Counted from the first letter of the stretch, positions 54,166 to 62,978 are shown. The stretch is DNA of 64,000 nucleotides from Tabrizicola flagellatus (GCF_008271465.1 NZ_VMDU01000008.1:51318-115317); one strand, 5' to 3'. Numbers and translations: made by a program. Notes: generated by a model from the letters alone, not told the origin.

Positions 54166-55128
54166 CTATCGATCGATGACGAGGGTCTTGCCCTCGAAGC
54201 GGCTGACGCAGGGCATGATCTTGGTGTTCGCCGCCTGCTCTTCCGGCGAAAGCCAGTGGTCGCGGTGCAGGATCGTGCCGTCACATTTCAGAACATTCGT
54301 TTCGCATTGCCCGCAGGCCCCGCCCCGGCAGAGGTAGGGGGCGTCCACCCCGGCGGCCTCCATCGCCTCCAGCAGGCTTTGCGTGGTGCCCACGTTGATG
54401 GTCTTGCCGCTGGCCGCAAGCTCCACCTGGAAGGGCAGGCCGGTGCCCGGGGCAAGGAATTCCTCGTGGTGCAGCGCCTGTTTCGGCCAGCCCATGCCTT
54501 CGGCGGTGGACAGGACCCAGTTGATCATCCCCTTCGGCCCGCAGACATAGAGATGCGTGCCAATCGGTTGGTTTTCCAGAACCTTTTGCAGATCGATCAT
54601 CTGCTTCCGGTCGTCGAAGTAGCAATGCACCCGGTCGGGATGCGCAGCCGTCAGCCGGTCCATGTAGGCCCCCAGAGCCTGCGACCGCGCGGCATAATGC
54701 AGCTCGAACTTGCCGCCGAAATGCGTCAGCTGCGCGATCTGCGCCAGGAAAGGCGTGATCCCGATGCCGCCCGCGATCATCAGGTGCTTCTTCGCCCGGT
54801 TGTCCAGCGGGAACAGGTTGACGGGGTAAGAGAGCGTCATCTCCATCCCCGGCTTCACATGCCGGTGCATGTAAAGCGACCCGCCGCGCCCCGCGTCGTC
54901 ACGCCGAACGCTGATCTCGTATCCCGACCGATCCTCGGGGTCGGACATGAGCGAATAGGGATTCAGTCTGCGGACCCCATGGTCGTCCATCTCGACCACG
55001 GTATGCGCCCCGCCGGAGAACGCAGGCAGCGGCGCGCCGTCGCGCGACACGAAGCGGAAGCGCTTGATCAGCTCGTTGACCTCGACCACCTCGGCCACGC
55101 GGACCTGAAGTTTGGCACCGCCGCTCAT
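54166..55128 (-). CDS. dmmB: Dimethylamine monooxygenase reductase subunit
   Basis: A 320-residue PDR-type ferredoxin reductase that feeds electrons from NAD(P)H to the oxygenase. The flavin-binding region contains NPYSLMSD, the nucleotide-binding loop is MIAGGIGITPFLAQI, and a C-terminal plant-type [2Fe-2S] domain shows CRGGACGQC (Cys-x4-Cys-x2-Cys) with a fourth Cys in KIMPCVSRF. The ATG at 55128 overlaps the dmmA stop (ATGA). Confidence 0.88.
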   Translation of the reverse strand: MSGGAKLQVRVAEVVEVNELIKRFRFVSRDGAPLPAFSGGAHTVVEMDDHGVRRLNPYSLMSDPEDRSGYEISVRRDDAGRGGSLYMHRHVKPGMEMTLSYPVNLFPLDNRAKKHLMIAGGIGITPFLAQIAQLTHFGGKFELHYAARSQALGAYMDRLTAAHPDRVHCYFDDRKQMIDLQKVLENQPIGTHLYVCGPKGMINWVLSTAEGMGWPKQALHHEEFLAPGTGLPFQVELAASGKTINVGTTQSLLEAMEAAGVDAPYLCRGGACGQCETNVLKCDGTILHRDHWLSPEEQAANTKIMPCVSRFEGKTLVIDR

Positions 55129-55751
55129 TTGAACCTCACCACGCTTTCCGGCACCTGGCCGGGGTCCTCGGCGTCGATGTTGACGCCCTGGAAGGCGGCC
55201 ATGCGCCGGGAATAATGGTCGCGGACAAAGAGGTTGAGCCCGCAATGGCTGCACTTGAACGGGTCGGTGGCCACGTTTTCGGTGATCCCCTTGCAATGCA
55301 CGCATTGCACCCGGCGCAGGGTGGACCCGCGATGTTCCTTCTGGATCGAGGCGAAGGGGAAGCCCGTCGCCATGATCTCGCGTTCTGCCTGGCCGATCAG
55401 GCCTTCGGTGCCGGCGAGGTAGAACTGCGTCCCCATATGCGCATCCGCCAGCACCCGCACCAGACGCGGCAACAGCGCCGGAATGGTCGGCGCACGGAAG
55501 AACTGGGCGGCCCCCAACCCCTCCAGATTCCCCGAAAGGTCCGTGCCCGTCGGCCCCGGGCAATACATGACATGCGCGCCGGCCAGGATTTCCGAACGGT
55601 TGTTCGCCTTGGCCAGCATGTCGGTCACGGCCTCCGCGCCCTCATCGTCGGCGACGATCACATGCAGCTTGCCGGGCCGCGGCTCGAGCGGCGCATAGAC
55701 GGGGCGCGAGCGCATCGAGGGGGCATTTACCGGGGTCAGTTCCACTTTCAC
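55125..55751 (-). CDS. dmmA: Dimethylamine monooxygenase small subunit (DmmA-like)
   Basis: A 208-residue protein with a Rossmann-like N-terminal part and a zinc-ribbon near the C-terminus: CVHCKG and CSHCGLNLF (two CxxC pairs). It matches the small subunit of dimethylamine monooxygenase described as DmmA by NCBI-type naming in my memory. The start is probably the GTG at 55751, with AAGGGA upstream, but an ATG at 55715 is also possible. A 12 bp direct repeat (GGGGTCAGTTCC) straddles this region. Confidence 0.75.
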   Translation of the reverse strand: MKVELTPVNAPSMRSRPVYAPLEPRPGKLHVIVADDEGAEAVTDMLAKANNRSEILAGAHVMYCPGPTGTDLSGNLEGLGAAQFFRAPTIPALLPRLVRVLADAHMGTQFYLAGTEGLIGQAEREIMATGFPFASIQKEHRGSTLRRVQCVHCKGITENVATDPFKCSHCGLNLFVRDHYSRRMAAFQGVNIDAEDPGQVPESVVRFK

Positions 55752-55775
55752 GGGGTCAGTTCCCTTGGGTAGAAA

Positions 55776-55799
55776 GGGGCCCACCCCAAGGCGGGCCCC
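55776..55799 (-). terminator. Hairpin between dmmD and dmmA
   Basis: GGGGCCC and GGGCCCC pair around a 10-nt loop; on the minus strand the structure is followed by TTTC. It lies just after the dmmD stop and could weaken transcription into dmmABC. Confidence 0.5.
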
Positions 55800-55806
55800 C
55801 GGAAGA

Positions 55807-56946
55807 TCAGTCCTTGGCAGTGCGCCGCTTCTTTTCCACGTCGTAGAACGGCAGCGGCGCCGACACCGCCTTCAGCGGCCCATGCGTCCCGCAGCGCACC
55901 TCGACCTCGGTGCCGTTGTTGGCGCAATCCACATCGAGACGGGCGATCGCCACGACCCAGTCGTTCAGCGGCGAATACATCGGCTGCGTCACCACGCCGA
56001 CCTTCTTGCCGTCCTTGAAGATCGGCGCGTTGCCCGGCACCTTCGTCTTGTCCGCAAATTTCAGACCCGAGATCTTGAAGCGTTCCTTGCCCTGCAGGCG
56101 GTAATGCTCCTCGGCCCCGCGGAAGCCGGTCTTGCCCTTGGTCACCGTCCAGTCGAGGCCCAGCTCCCACAGCGTGTCGCCGGGGCCTTCGTTCTCGAAC
56201 GGATACATCTCGGAATTGTCGAAGGGGTAGAACAGCAGGTAGCTTTCCGCCCGCAGCATGTCGAGCGTGGTGAAGCGGCAGGGGATGATGCCCATGCTCG
56301 CGCCTTCCTCCAGGATTCGGTCCCAGATTTCCACCGCGTCCTGCCCGCGGCAGAAGATCTCATATCCCCGCTCGCCGGTATAGCCGGTGCGCGAGAGCGT
56401 GATCGGCTTGCCGAACAGCATCGCGGGCATGTGGCCCATGTAGGGCAGTTGGCGCACGCCGGGGATGTGCTTTTCCAGATAGTCCACCGCGAGGGGGCCT
56501 TGCAGCGACAGGTCGTGCAGGTTGTCGTCGAAGCGGATCGAGACATCGCGGCCGGTCGCAGCCATGGTCAGCTGCTCATGCCCCTGGCCCGAGCCATGCA
56601 CCACGGTGTAGCTGTTCGGGCCGAAGCGGTAGATGATGCAGTCGTCGATGAACTTGCCCGCATCGTTCAGCATGCAGGCGTAAAGCGACTTGCCGGGCGC
56701 GATCTTCTCCGGGTCGCGGGTCGTGGCGCGGTCGATCACATGGGACGCCGCATGGCCGGTGATGTGGACCTTCTTCAGGCCCGAGACATCCATCAGCCCC
56801 GCCTTGGTGCGGATCGCCATGTATTCGGCGTTGGGGTCGCCCTTTTCATAGGACCAGGCGGTGCCCATCCCGCTCCAGTCCTCCAGGTTCGAGCCGAGGG
56901 CCCGGTGCCGGTCCATCAGTGCCGAGAAACGCCAGGAATTCGTCAT
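55807..56946 (-). CDS. dmmD: GcvT-family aminomethyltransferase of the dimethylamine cluster
   Basis: A 379-residue GcvT-fold protein that would transfer a one-carbon unit to tetrahydrofolate. Patches LAVDYLEKHIPGVRQLP, SRTGYTGERGYEIFCRG and PFDNSEMYPFENEGPGDTLW match aminomethyltransferases. Linked dmmABC genes point to the DmmD protein of dimethylamine monooxygenase. GGGAGGGA lies 5 bp before the ATG at 56946. It heads the dmm operon and has its own upstream region after the APC gene's terminator. Confidence 0.87.
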   Translation of the reverse strand: MTNSWRFSALMDRHRALGSNLEDWSGMGTAWSYEKGDPNAEYMAIRTKAGLMDVSGLKKVHITGHAASHVIDRATTRDPEKIAPGKSLYACMLNDAGKFIDDCIIYRFGPNSYTVVHGSGQGHEQLTMAATGRDVSIRFDDNLHDLSLQGPLAVDYLEKHIPGVRQLPYMGHMPAMLFGKPITLSRTGYTGERGYEIFCRGQDAVEIWDRILEEGASMGIIPCRFTTLDMLRAESYLLFYPFDNSEMYPFENEGPGDTLWELGLDWTVTKGKTGFRGAEEHYRLQGKERFKISGLKFADKTKVPGNAPIFKDGKKVGVVTQPMYSPLNDWVVAIARLDVDCANNGTEVEVRCGTHGPLKAVSAPLPFYDVEKKRRTAKD

Positions 56947-57056
56947 GCGCAGTCCCTCCCAGTGGGCTTTGATTTTCGCCGAGTGTCGGGCGATTCCCGC
57001 CAGAAAGCAATAATGAAGTGCAACAATATTTCTTCTCAGAAAACATCCGCCCAGAA

Positions 57057-57084
57057 AAAAGGCCGCCTCGCGCGGCGGCCTTTT
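57057..57084 (-). terminator. Intrinsic terminator after the APC permease gene
   Basis: AAAAGGCCGCC and GGCGGCCTTTT pair over 11 bp around a 6-nt loop; on the minus strand a T-run follows. It separates the permease from dmmD. Confidence 0.88.
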
Positions 57085-57103
57085 CCGTTGCGATTCAGCG
57101 GGT

Positions 57104-58867
57104 TCAGGCCGGCAGGACGAAGAACCAGTTCGCCCACAGCACCACGGCCGCACCGGCGATCAGCGCCAGGTAGGGCAGGAAACCCGCCTTCCTTTCGCCC
57201 ATCTCGCCATAGGGCAGGCCCAGATCCTCATAGGCTTCCTTGGGGAACTTGCCCTTGTCCACGACGTAATGGCGATACCAGAACACCGGGAAGATCAGCG
57301 CCGCGAAGACAAGGCCGGACCACAGCGCGTTCTCGTAGCCCCAGACCTTGGCGCCCGCGCCCAGGAACAGGGCGTTGACGAAGGCGAGGATCGTGTTCAG
57401 CCCGATCAGCGCGGCTGGCGCCTTCCACGGCCGCTCCATGTGGGCGTTGTCGATCCGATGGATCCAGCCGGCGTTGAGGTTCAGGAAGTTGAACAGGATG
57501 TAGCCCACGTTCGAGATCGCGAGGACGTAGAAATACCCCGCCGCGTCCGAGGCCAGCGCCAGAAGGAAGATGTTGAAGGCCACATCCGTCCACATCGCCC
57601 GGCGCGGCACGCCGTGCTCGTTCAGCTTCGACAGGTAACGCGGCAGCCAGCCATCGCGCGAGCCCTGGTAGAGCGTGCGCGACGATCCGGCCATAGCGGT
57701 CATGATCGCCAGGAACAGCGCCATGATCATCAGGATGACAAAGATCTGGGTGATGACAGGGCCGCCACCGATCATGTTGCCCAGCGCCTCGCCGACGCCG
57801 GTGCCGTCGACGATGCCGGTGGCGAGCATCCCCTCCTGCCCCAGCACGCCCTGGAACGAGAACGGGATCAGGAAGAAGAACACCATGCACAGCAGGCCGG
57901 AATAGAAGATCGCCCGGAAGGTGTCGCGCTTGGGGTCCTTCAGCTCGCGGGTGTAGCAGACCGCCGTCTCGAAGCCGTAGGTGGACCAGGCCGCGATGTA
58001 GAGACCGCCCAGGAACAGCGTCCAGCCGCCGATGTTCCATTCGCCGTCCACGCCGGAATAGGCGGCCGTGGGCGGCACCAGGTTGGTGACGTTCATCCAG
58101 TCGATCGCCCCCGTCAGGATCGGCACCAGGCCGACCAGCAGAAGCGGTACCAGCACGATGATCGCCAGCCACTTCTGTGCCGCCGCCGTGTTGGCGATGC
58201 CCTTTTCCTGAATGGCCAGGATGATCAGCATCAGGATCACGCCGATCAGGAAGGTGGTGTTGAAATGCAGCGTCCCCAGCGCCGGAATCGTGATCTGGAA
58301 CGCCTCGTAGGTCCTGAACCAGGGCGTCAGCGCCGAGACCGCATCCGCCGACGCGACCGCCTGGATCGCCTGCTCGACCGTCGCGCCGGCGTTGTTGGCG
58401 ATGTATTCGGCAACCGCCGGCGTCTCGGCCGTATAGCTGGCCAGGTTCGCCGCCACCCAGTCCATCACCGGCTGGCTGTCGGCCAGCGGAATCGGGAACA
58501 AGGCATTCAGGATGTAGCCCGCGGCAATCGCGCAGCCCAGAGACAGCACCGGCGTCCAGGCGAACCAGTTGCACCAGACCGACAAGGGCGCGATCAGCTT
58601 GCCATAGCGCAGCCAGGCGGTCGCGCCATAGACCGAGGTGCCGCCCGACTTGTTGCCGAACATCCCCGCCATCTCGGCATAGGTGAAACTCTGCAGAAAA
58701 CCCATCACCATCGAGATCATCCAGACCACGAAGGCCAACTTCCCCGTCGTCCCGGCGATCCCGCCGATCGAGAACAGCACCAGTGGCGGCACGCCGGCGG
58801 CAACCCAGAAGGCCCCTCTCCAGCTCAGCGCCCGGACCATCTGGCCCGATCCAGTTTCAGTCGTCAT
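57104..58867 (-). CDS. APC-superfamily permease
   Basis: A 587-residue transporter with about 12-13 helices. It contains the conserved helix 1 GVPPLVLFSIGGIAGTTGKL and helix 6 GLYIAAWSTYGFETAVCYTR segments. The island context makes a methylated amine or a related amino compound a plausible substrate; this is inference. AGGAGTGAGGGA precedes the ATG. The terminator at 57057 ends this unit. Confidence 0.82.
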   Translation of the reverse strand: MTTETGSGQMVRALSWRGAFWVAAGVPPLVLFSIGGIAGTTGKLAFVVWMISMVMGFLQSFTYAEMAGMFGNKSGGTSVYGATAWLRYGKLIAPLSVWCNWFAWTPVLSLGCAIAAGYILNALFPIPLADSQPVMDWVAANLASYTAETPAVAEYIANNAGATVEQAIQAVASADAVSALTPWFRTYEAFQITIPALGTLHFNTTFLIGVILMLIILAIQEKGIANTAAAQKWLAIIVLVPLLLVGLVPILTGAIDWMNVTNLVPPTAAYSGVDGEWNIGGWTLFLGGLYIAAWSTYGFETAVCYTRELKDPKRDTFRAIFYSGLLCMVFFFLIPFSFQGVLGQEGMLATGIVDGTGVGEALGNMIGGGPVITQIFVILMIMALFLAIMTAMAGSSRTLYQGSRDGWLPRYLSKLNEHGVPRRAMWTDVAFNIFLLALASDAAGYFYVLAISNVGYILFNFLNLNAGWIHRIDNAHMERPWKAPAALIGLNTILAFVNALFLGAGAKVWGYENALWSGLVFAALIFPVFWYRHYVVDKGKFPKEAYEDLGLPYGEMGERKAGFLPYLALIAGAAVVLWANWFFVLPA

Positions 58868-59210
58868 TCCCTCACTCCTGTTGGTCAGGCGGGACGGTCG
58901 GACCCTTCATGCCGCGGCACCGGAGCCTCGGCCCTTCCGCACCTGGATGGATGGCTTGTCTGACGCGATGGAAGTTGTTGTTCTGACCCGAAGGCTCTCC
59001 TCATCCGTCGCCGTTGCATCGCGGTCAAAGGGCCTTGCGCCTGCGACCGGATGCCGCGAAAGTAAACATGCCTTTGCGGCTTTGGCGAGAAGAATTTCAT
59101 CAGAGCGAAAATTTGTTTCCCCGCCGAATCGCCCGTTTCCCTCGACCGCCCACGCAAAAGGGCCCCGGATCGACCGGGGACCTTGCCGTTCTGCGCCCTG
59201 TTCCGGGCGG
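58868..59210. other. Non-coding gap upstream of the APC permease gene
   Basis: No gene is supported in these 343 bp. Its right end contains the terminator of the miniprotein gene (59158-59184). The rest presumably contains the permease promoter; an AT-rich patch lies at 59085-59115. A TTTGACC near 59022-59028 on the minus strand lacks a good partner box. Confidence 0.5.
59158..59184 (-). terminator. Intrinsic terminator after the miniprotein gene
   Basis: AAGGGCCCCGG and CCGGGGACCTT pair with one mismatch around a 5-nt loop; on the minus strand a TTTT run follows. It comes about 27 bp after the stop codon at 59211. Confidence 0.82.
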
Positions 59211-59372
59211 TCAGCCGGTCTTGCGGTAGGCGGCCTTCTCGTGCCGTGCCCCGAAGACCAGGGCGGCGATGCACAGCGCCATCGACAGGGCCAGCCAGAA
59301 GGCCTCGCTGCCCATGCCCGCGTAATAGGCGCCTTCCACGGCAGCCCAGCCGGTGATGTCGGTTCCGATCAT
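59211..59372 (-). CDS. 53-residue membrane miniprotein of the amt operon
   Basis: A small gene of 53 codons, too short for many gene finders. It reads MIGTDITGWAAVEGAYYAGM and continues with one hydrophobic segment (about 23-41), then a basic tail ending KAAYRKTG. An AGGAGGAAGGAC Shine-Dalgarno is placed ideally before the ATG at 59372, and it starts 16 bp after the amt stop. A terminator follows. It may be an Amt partner or a regulatory subunit, but no family is recognised. Confidence 0.8.
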   Translation of the reverse strand: MIGTDITGWAAVEGAYYAGMGSEAFWLALSMALCIAALVFGARHEKAAYRKTG

Positions 59373-59388
59373 GTCCTTCCTCCTGTCG

Positions 59389-60780
59389 TCATTGCGCCGG
59401 GGTCACCGGCCCGCGTGCCGGCTCGCCCAGGATTTCGGGATAGGCGACGGCCGGGACCTTCACCTTGTCGAGGCCCAGCACCTCGGCCTCTTTCGGCACG
59501 CGCAGGAAGCCAAGCTTGCTCAGCACCAGCGACACGACATAGCCCGGCACGAAGCCCAGAAGGACCATCACCACCGCGCCGCCCAGCTGGCCCAGCAGAG
59601 AGATCGCCGGCGCCCCCTCGGAGGTCAGCGCCGGATAGCCGCTGGCGAAGATGCCCACCGCCACGACACCCCAGACCCCGACGACCCCGTGCAGCGCCAC
59701 CGCCCCCACCGCGTCGTCGATCCGCAGCCGTTCGACATAGCGCGAGGCGAGCGGCATGATGACCCCCCCGATGGCGGCGATCACGAAGGCCATCGGCGGC
59801 CAGTAGAGGTCCAGCCCCGCCGCGACCGAGATGATCCCGCCCAGCGCGCCCGACATCATCCAGAACGGGCCGTGCGTCACCACCCAGGCCGCGATCGCGC
59901 CCCCGGCAAAGCCCATCAGGATGTTGAAGGTCATCGCCGACAGGGTGACCGGCGTGCCGTAGATCGTGGCGAAGATGCCCGAGCCCCAGGACCAGGGCTC
60001 GCCCGGGAAGATCACGCAGGCCATGAGGAAGCCCCAGAAGCCCGCGATGATCAGCATCAGCCCGACCAGCGTCGCCGGCAGCGAATGGCCGGGTATCGAA
60101 TTGGCCGTGCCGTCCGGGTTGAACTTGCCAATCCGCGCACCGAGGTTGATGAGCACCCCCAGCGTGAAGAACCCCGCGATCGCATGCACCACACCCGAGG
60201 CGCCGAAGTCGTGGTAGCCGAGGCTCGTCACCAGCCAGCCGTCCGCATGCCAGCCCCAGGCCGCGCCCAGGATCCAGACGAAGCTGCCCAGCACGATGGC
60301 CAGGATCGTGAAGCCGACGATCTGGATCCGCTCGATCAGGCTGCCCGACATGATGCTGGCCGTGGTGGCCGCGAACATGGCGAAGGCGCCGAAGAACACC
60401 CCCGTCGCGCTGTCCGCGACGCTCGGCCCCATGACCTGCCCCACCGGGCTCGCCGCGCCCACCGCGTAGTCCCAGCCCGAGATGCCGGCCGGGCCTTCCG
60501 ACATCGACAGGCCGGTCGGGAAGGCCCAGTAGATGAACCATCCCGCATAGTAGAAAGTCGGGATGATGAAAGCGAAGGCAAGGATGTTCTTGATCCCCGA
60601 GGCCAGTGCGTTCTTGGCGCGCGAGGCCCCCATCTCGTAGGACAGGAACCCGGCGTGGATCAGCACCATCAACGGGATGGTGACGTAGTAGAAGGTCTCG
60701 GCGGCGGTCCGGTTCAACCCGGCCGTTGCATCCTTCAAATTGGCAAGCTCCGCCGTGAGGGCGGCAATCTGTTCTTCCAT
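59389..60780 (-). CDS. amt: Ammonium/methylammonium transporter Amt
   Basis: A 463-residue Amt channel-type protein with 11 predicted helices. The N-terminus begins with a short heptad-like stretch (MEEQIAALTAELANLKDATA) before helix 1. Conserved patches are FFGAFAMFAATTASIMSGSL, GYHDFGASGVVHAIAGFFTL (with a pore His) and VGAVALHGVVGVWGVVAVGI. No glnK is adjacent, unlike typical amtB loci. GGGAG precedes the ATG at 60780. The context suggests it handles ammonium or methylated amines released in this pathway. Confidence 0.9.
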   Translation of the reverse strand: MEEQIAALTAELANLKDATAGLNRTAAETFYYVTIPLMVLIHAGFLSYEMGASRAKNALASGIKNILAFAFIIPTFYYAGWFIYWAFPTGLSMSEGPAGISGWDYAVGAASPVGQVMGPSVADSATGVFFGAFAMFAATTASIMSGSLIERIQIVGFTILAIVLGSFVWILGAAWGWHADGWLVTSLGYHDFGASGVVHAIAGFFTLGVLINLGARIGKFNPDGTANSIPGHSLPATLVGLMLIIAGFWGFLMACVIFPGEPWSWGSGIFATIYGTPVTLSAMTFNILMGFAGGAIAAWVVTHGPFWMMSGALGGIISVAAGLDLYWPPMAFVIAAIGGVIMPLASRYVERLRIDDAVGAVALHGVVGVWGVVAVGIFASGYPALTSEGAPAISLLGQLGGAVVMVLLGFVPGYVVSLVLSKLGFLRVPKEAEVLGLDKVKVPAVAYPEILGEPARGPVTPAQ

Positions 60781-60993
60781 GCGTTCACTCCCCAGCTGGT
60801 CCGCTTCCCCCTGTTGCGCCGGGGGATTTCCGCCGAGACTAGACACAGGCCAGGCTGTGCGGGTCCAACAATTGTCATTTGCGGCAACTTTATTTCAAGA
60901 CAAGTTCTGGTTTCGACATTTTATGACCAAATGATGCGCAGACAGGCACGGGTTTGCGTGAATTTTCGGCAGGTTCTGTCTGGCGGAAACGAA

Positions 60994-61019
60994 AAGGCCC
61001 CGGACTGCGCCGGGGCCTT
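60994..61019 (-). terminator. Intrinsic terminator after tmm
   Basis: AAGGCCCCGG and CCGGGGCCTT pair over 10 bp around a 6-nt loop; on the minus strand TTTTCGTTT follows. It separates tmm from amt. Confidence 0.88.
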
Positions 61020-61039
61020 CGCATGCGGGAACGGACGGA

Positions 61040-62383
61040 TCAGTTCCGCAGATAGCTTTCCATCGAATCCTCCAGCGCGTCCTTCCAGGGCGTGTGGTGG
61101 ACCGGCGCCATGGTCCCGGTGATGACCGACTTGTAGGCGTTGTTGCGGAAGCCCATGATGTCCTGCTTCTTGTGCTCCTTCCACTCGAAGAAGGCCTCGC
61201 AGGCGCCGTCCACGTCGAAGGACGGATAGTCGGTCTCGGCGATCAGCTCCTTCACATAGTCGCCCTGGTAGTGGATCGCGTCGTGGGCGTCCTTGCCGGC
61301 GTCCTCGGCCGCGACCCGGTCCTCGACATCCTTCAGAAGCACCGCCTTGTCCTCGGGAATCTTGATCTTGCCCATGATCGCGTCGCGAATCCACCAGGCC
61401 TGGGCGTCGAACATGTTGAAGGTGAACCACTGGTCCTGCATGCCGATGTAGAACAGCTTCGGATTGTGGACCCAGACCACGCCCTTGTAGAGGTCGGCCG
61501 TCGCCAGCCGGTTCGCCGTCTTCAGCCGCAGATCGTCCGGCAGGAACGGGAAGTGGTGCTTGTAGCCGGTGCACAGGATGATCGCATCGACCTTCTTGGA
61601 CGTGCCGTCGGCGAAATAGGCGGTGTTTTCGTCCACCCGCTCCAGCTTGGGCACCTCCTTGAAGTTGTCCGGCCACTTGAACCCCATCGGCGCGTGGCGA
61701 TAGGCCACGGTCACCGACTTCGCCCCGTATTTCCAGCACTGGCTGCCGATGTCCTCGGCCGAATAGGACGAGCCCAGAAGCAGGATGTCCTTGCCCGCGA
61801 ACTCGCGCGCGTCGCGGAAGTCGTGGGCGTGCAGGACACGGCCGTTGAACTTGTCGAAGCCGGGGTATTCCGGGACGTTCGGTACGCTGAAGTGGCCCGT
61901 GGCCACGACGACGTTGTCGAATTCCTCGTCATACATCCGGTCGTTCTTCAGATCATGCGCGGTGACGGTGAAGTTGCCCTTGTCCTTGTTGTAGCGCACC
62001 ATCCGCACCGTCGTGCTGAACCGGATCCAGTCGCGCACGCCGGCCTTCTTCACCCGGCCTTCGATGTAGTCGAACAGCACGGCGCGCGGAGGGTAGCTGG
62101 CGATCTGCTTGCCGAAATGCTCCTCGAAGGAATAGTCGGCGAATTCCAGACCCTCCTTCGGGCCGTTCGACCAGAGATAGCGGTACATGCTGCAATGCAC
62201 CGGCTCGCCATGTTCATCGAGACCCGTCCGCCAGGTGTAGTTCCACAGGCCGCCCCAGTTCGACTGCTTCTCGAAGCAGACCACCTCGGGAATCGCCTCG
62301 CCCTTGGCCTTTGCCGACTGGAACGCGCGCAGTTGCGCAAGGCCCGAGGGGCCTGCTCCGATGACGGCTACTCTCTTTGTCAT
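61040..62383 (-). CDS. tmm: Trimethylamine monooxygenase
   Basis: A flavin-containing monooxygenase oxidising trimethylamine to TMAO with NADPH and O2. The 447-residue product shows the FAD loop [13 protein letters not shown] (5-17), the FMO identifying motif [11 protein letters not shown] (FxGxxxHxxxF), the NADPH loop [13 protein letters not shown] and [16 protein letters not shown]. The ATG at 62383 is used because GGAGG is 6 bp upstream; the TTG before it is too close to that site. tdm and dmm genes in the same island support the call. Confidence 0.94.
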   Translation of the reverse strand: MTKRVAVIGAGPSGLAQLRAFQSAKAKGEAIPEVVCFEKQSNWGGLWNYTWRTGLDEHGEPVHCSMYRYLWSNGPKEGLEFADYSFEEHFGKQIASYPPRAVLFDYIEGRVKKAGVRDWIRFSTTVRMVRYNKDKGNFTVTAHDLKNDRMYDEEFDNVVVATGHFSVPNVPEYPGFDKFNGRVLHAHDFRDAREFAGKDILLLGSSYSAEDIGSQCWKYGAKSVTVAYRHAPMGFKWPDNFKEVPKLERVDENTAYFADGTSKKVDAIILCTGYKHHFPFLPDDLRLKTANRLATADLYKGVVWVHNPKLFYIGMQDQWFTFNMFDAQAWWIRDAIMGKIKIPEDKAVLLKDVEDRVAAEDAGKDAHDAIHYQGDYVKELIAETDYPSFDVDGACEAFFEWKEHKKQDIMGFRNNAYKSVITGTMAPVHHTPWKDALEDSMESYLRN

Positions 62384-62438
62384 GTTCAACCTCCGGATGC
62401 TGGATTCGTGCCGGCCCTGGCGGCGCCGGTTTTTCGCT

Positions 62439-62468
62439 AGCCTAGTGACAGAGTTGCGCCTGTGTCAA
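62439..62468 (-). promoter_or_regulatory. Candidate tmm promoter with inverted repeat
   Basis: On the minus strand a perfect TTGACA (62468-62463), an 18 bp spacer, and TAGGCT (62444-62439). An inverted repeat TGACA-N12-TGTCA (62446-62467) overlaps the spacer and the -35 box and might be an operator. The leader to the ATG would be about 48 nt. Confidence 0.55.
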
Positions 62469-62496
62469 ATCTTCTTCCTGTTGGTAAACAAACCAA

Positions 62497-62522
62497 CCCC
62501 CGGCTGCGGACGGCGCCGGGGG
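62497..62522 (-). terminator. Hairpin after the universal stress gene
   Basis: CCCCCGGC and GCCGGGGG pair over 8 bp around a 10-nt loop; on the minus strand a T-rich stretch (TTGGTTTGTTT) follows. A second inverted repeat TTGGT-AAACAA-ACCAA (62481-62496) sits beside it. Confidence 0.72.
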
Positions 62523-62564
62523 TCGATCTGGCAGGGCTTGCCCGAACTCTAGGCAGAGGTGGGG

Positions 62565-62978
62565 TCAGCGGGCAATGGTCACCGTGCAATGCGCCCGCGA
62601 GGCGACTTCGCTGGCGACCGAGCCCAGAACCAGCCGCTGCAAGCCGCGCTTGTCGCCGGTGCCCATCACGATATGGGTGTAGCCGTTCTGTTCGGCATAG
62701 GCGATGATCGCCGGCGCGGCCTCGCGGGCCACGACTTCCAGCGTCCCGACATCGGTCGCGCCCTCGCGGCGGGCCAGCGCCTCGGCATCGTCGAGGATCT
62801 TCTTCACCTCCTCGGCCTTCCAGTGGCTGATGGTCGGCCCGCGGAACCCGCCATGGGCGATGTTGACCGCGCAGATGGTCAGGTGGCCCCCGGTGGCCTT
62901 GGCGACCTCGGCGGCAAGCATCACACCGACAGTCGCGTGGTCGGATCCATCGGTCGGGCAGAGAATCTTGCTTGTCAT
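62565..62978 (-). CDS. Universal stress protein (UspA family)
   Basis: A 137-residue ATP-binding UspA-fold protein. It begins MTSKILCPTDGSDHATVGVM and carries the nucleotide-binding motif HIVMGTGDKRGLQRLVLGSV. The ATG at 62978 is preferred because GAGAGGGGA is 9 bp upstream; the ATG at 62987 abuts that site. A symmetric TTGAC-N4-GTCAA box lies 60-73 bp upstream and suggests control by an FNR-type regulator. Its stop is 182 bp before the tmm start on the same strand. Confidence 0.9.
   Translation of the reverse strand: MTSKILCPTDGSDHATVGVMLAAEVAKATGGHLTICAVNIAHGGFRGPTISHWKAEEVKKILDDAEALARREGATDVGTLEVVAREAAPAIIAYAEQNGYTHIVMGTGDKRGLQRLVLGSVASEVASRAHCTVTIAR

Noticed and set aside
58885..59274. 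A 129-codon minus-strand frame in the gap above the APC gene
   Set aside because: It overlaps the miniprotein gene and its terminator and has no domain-like stretch.
59353..61122. A 589-codon plus-strand frame opposite amt
   Set aside because: Composition again typical of a shadow; amt is unambiguous.
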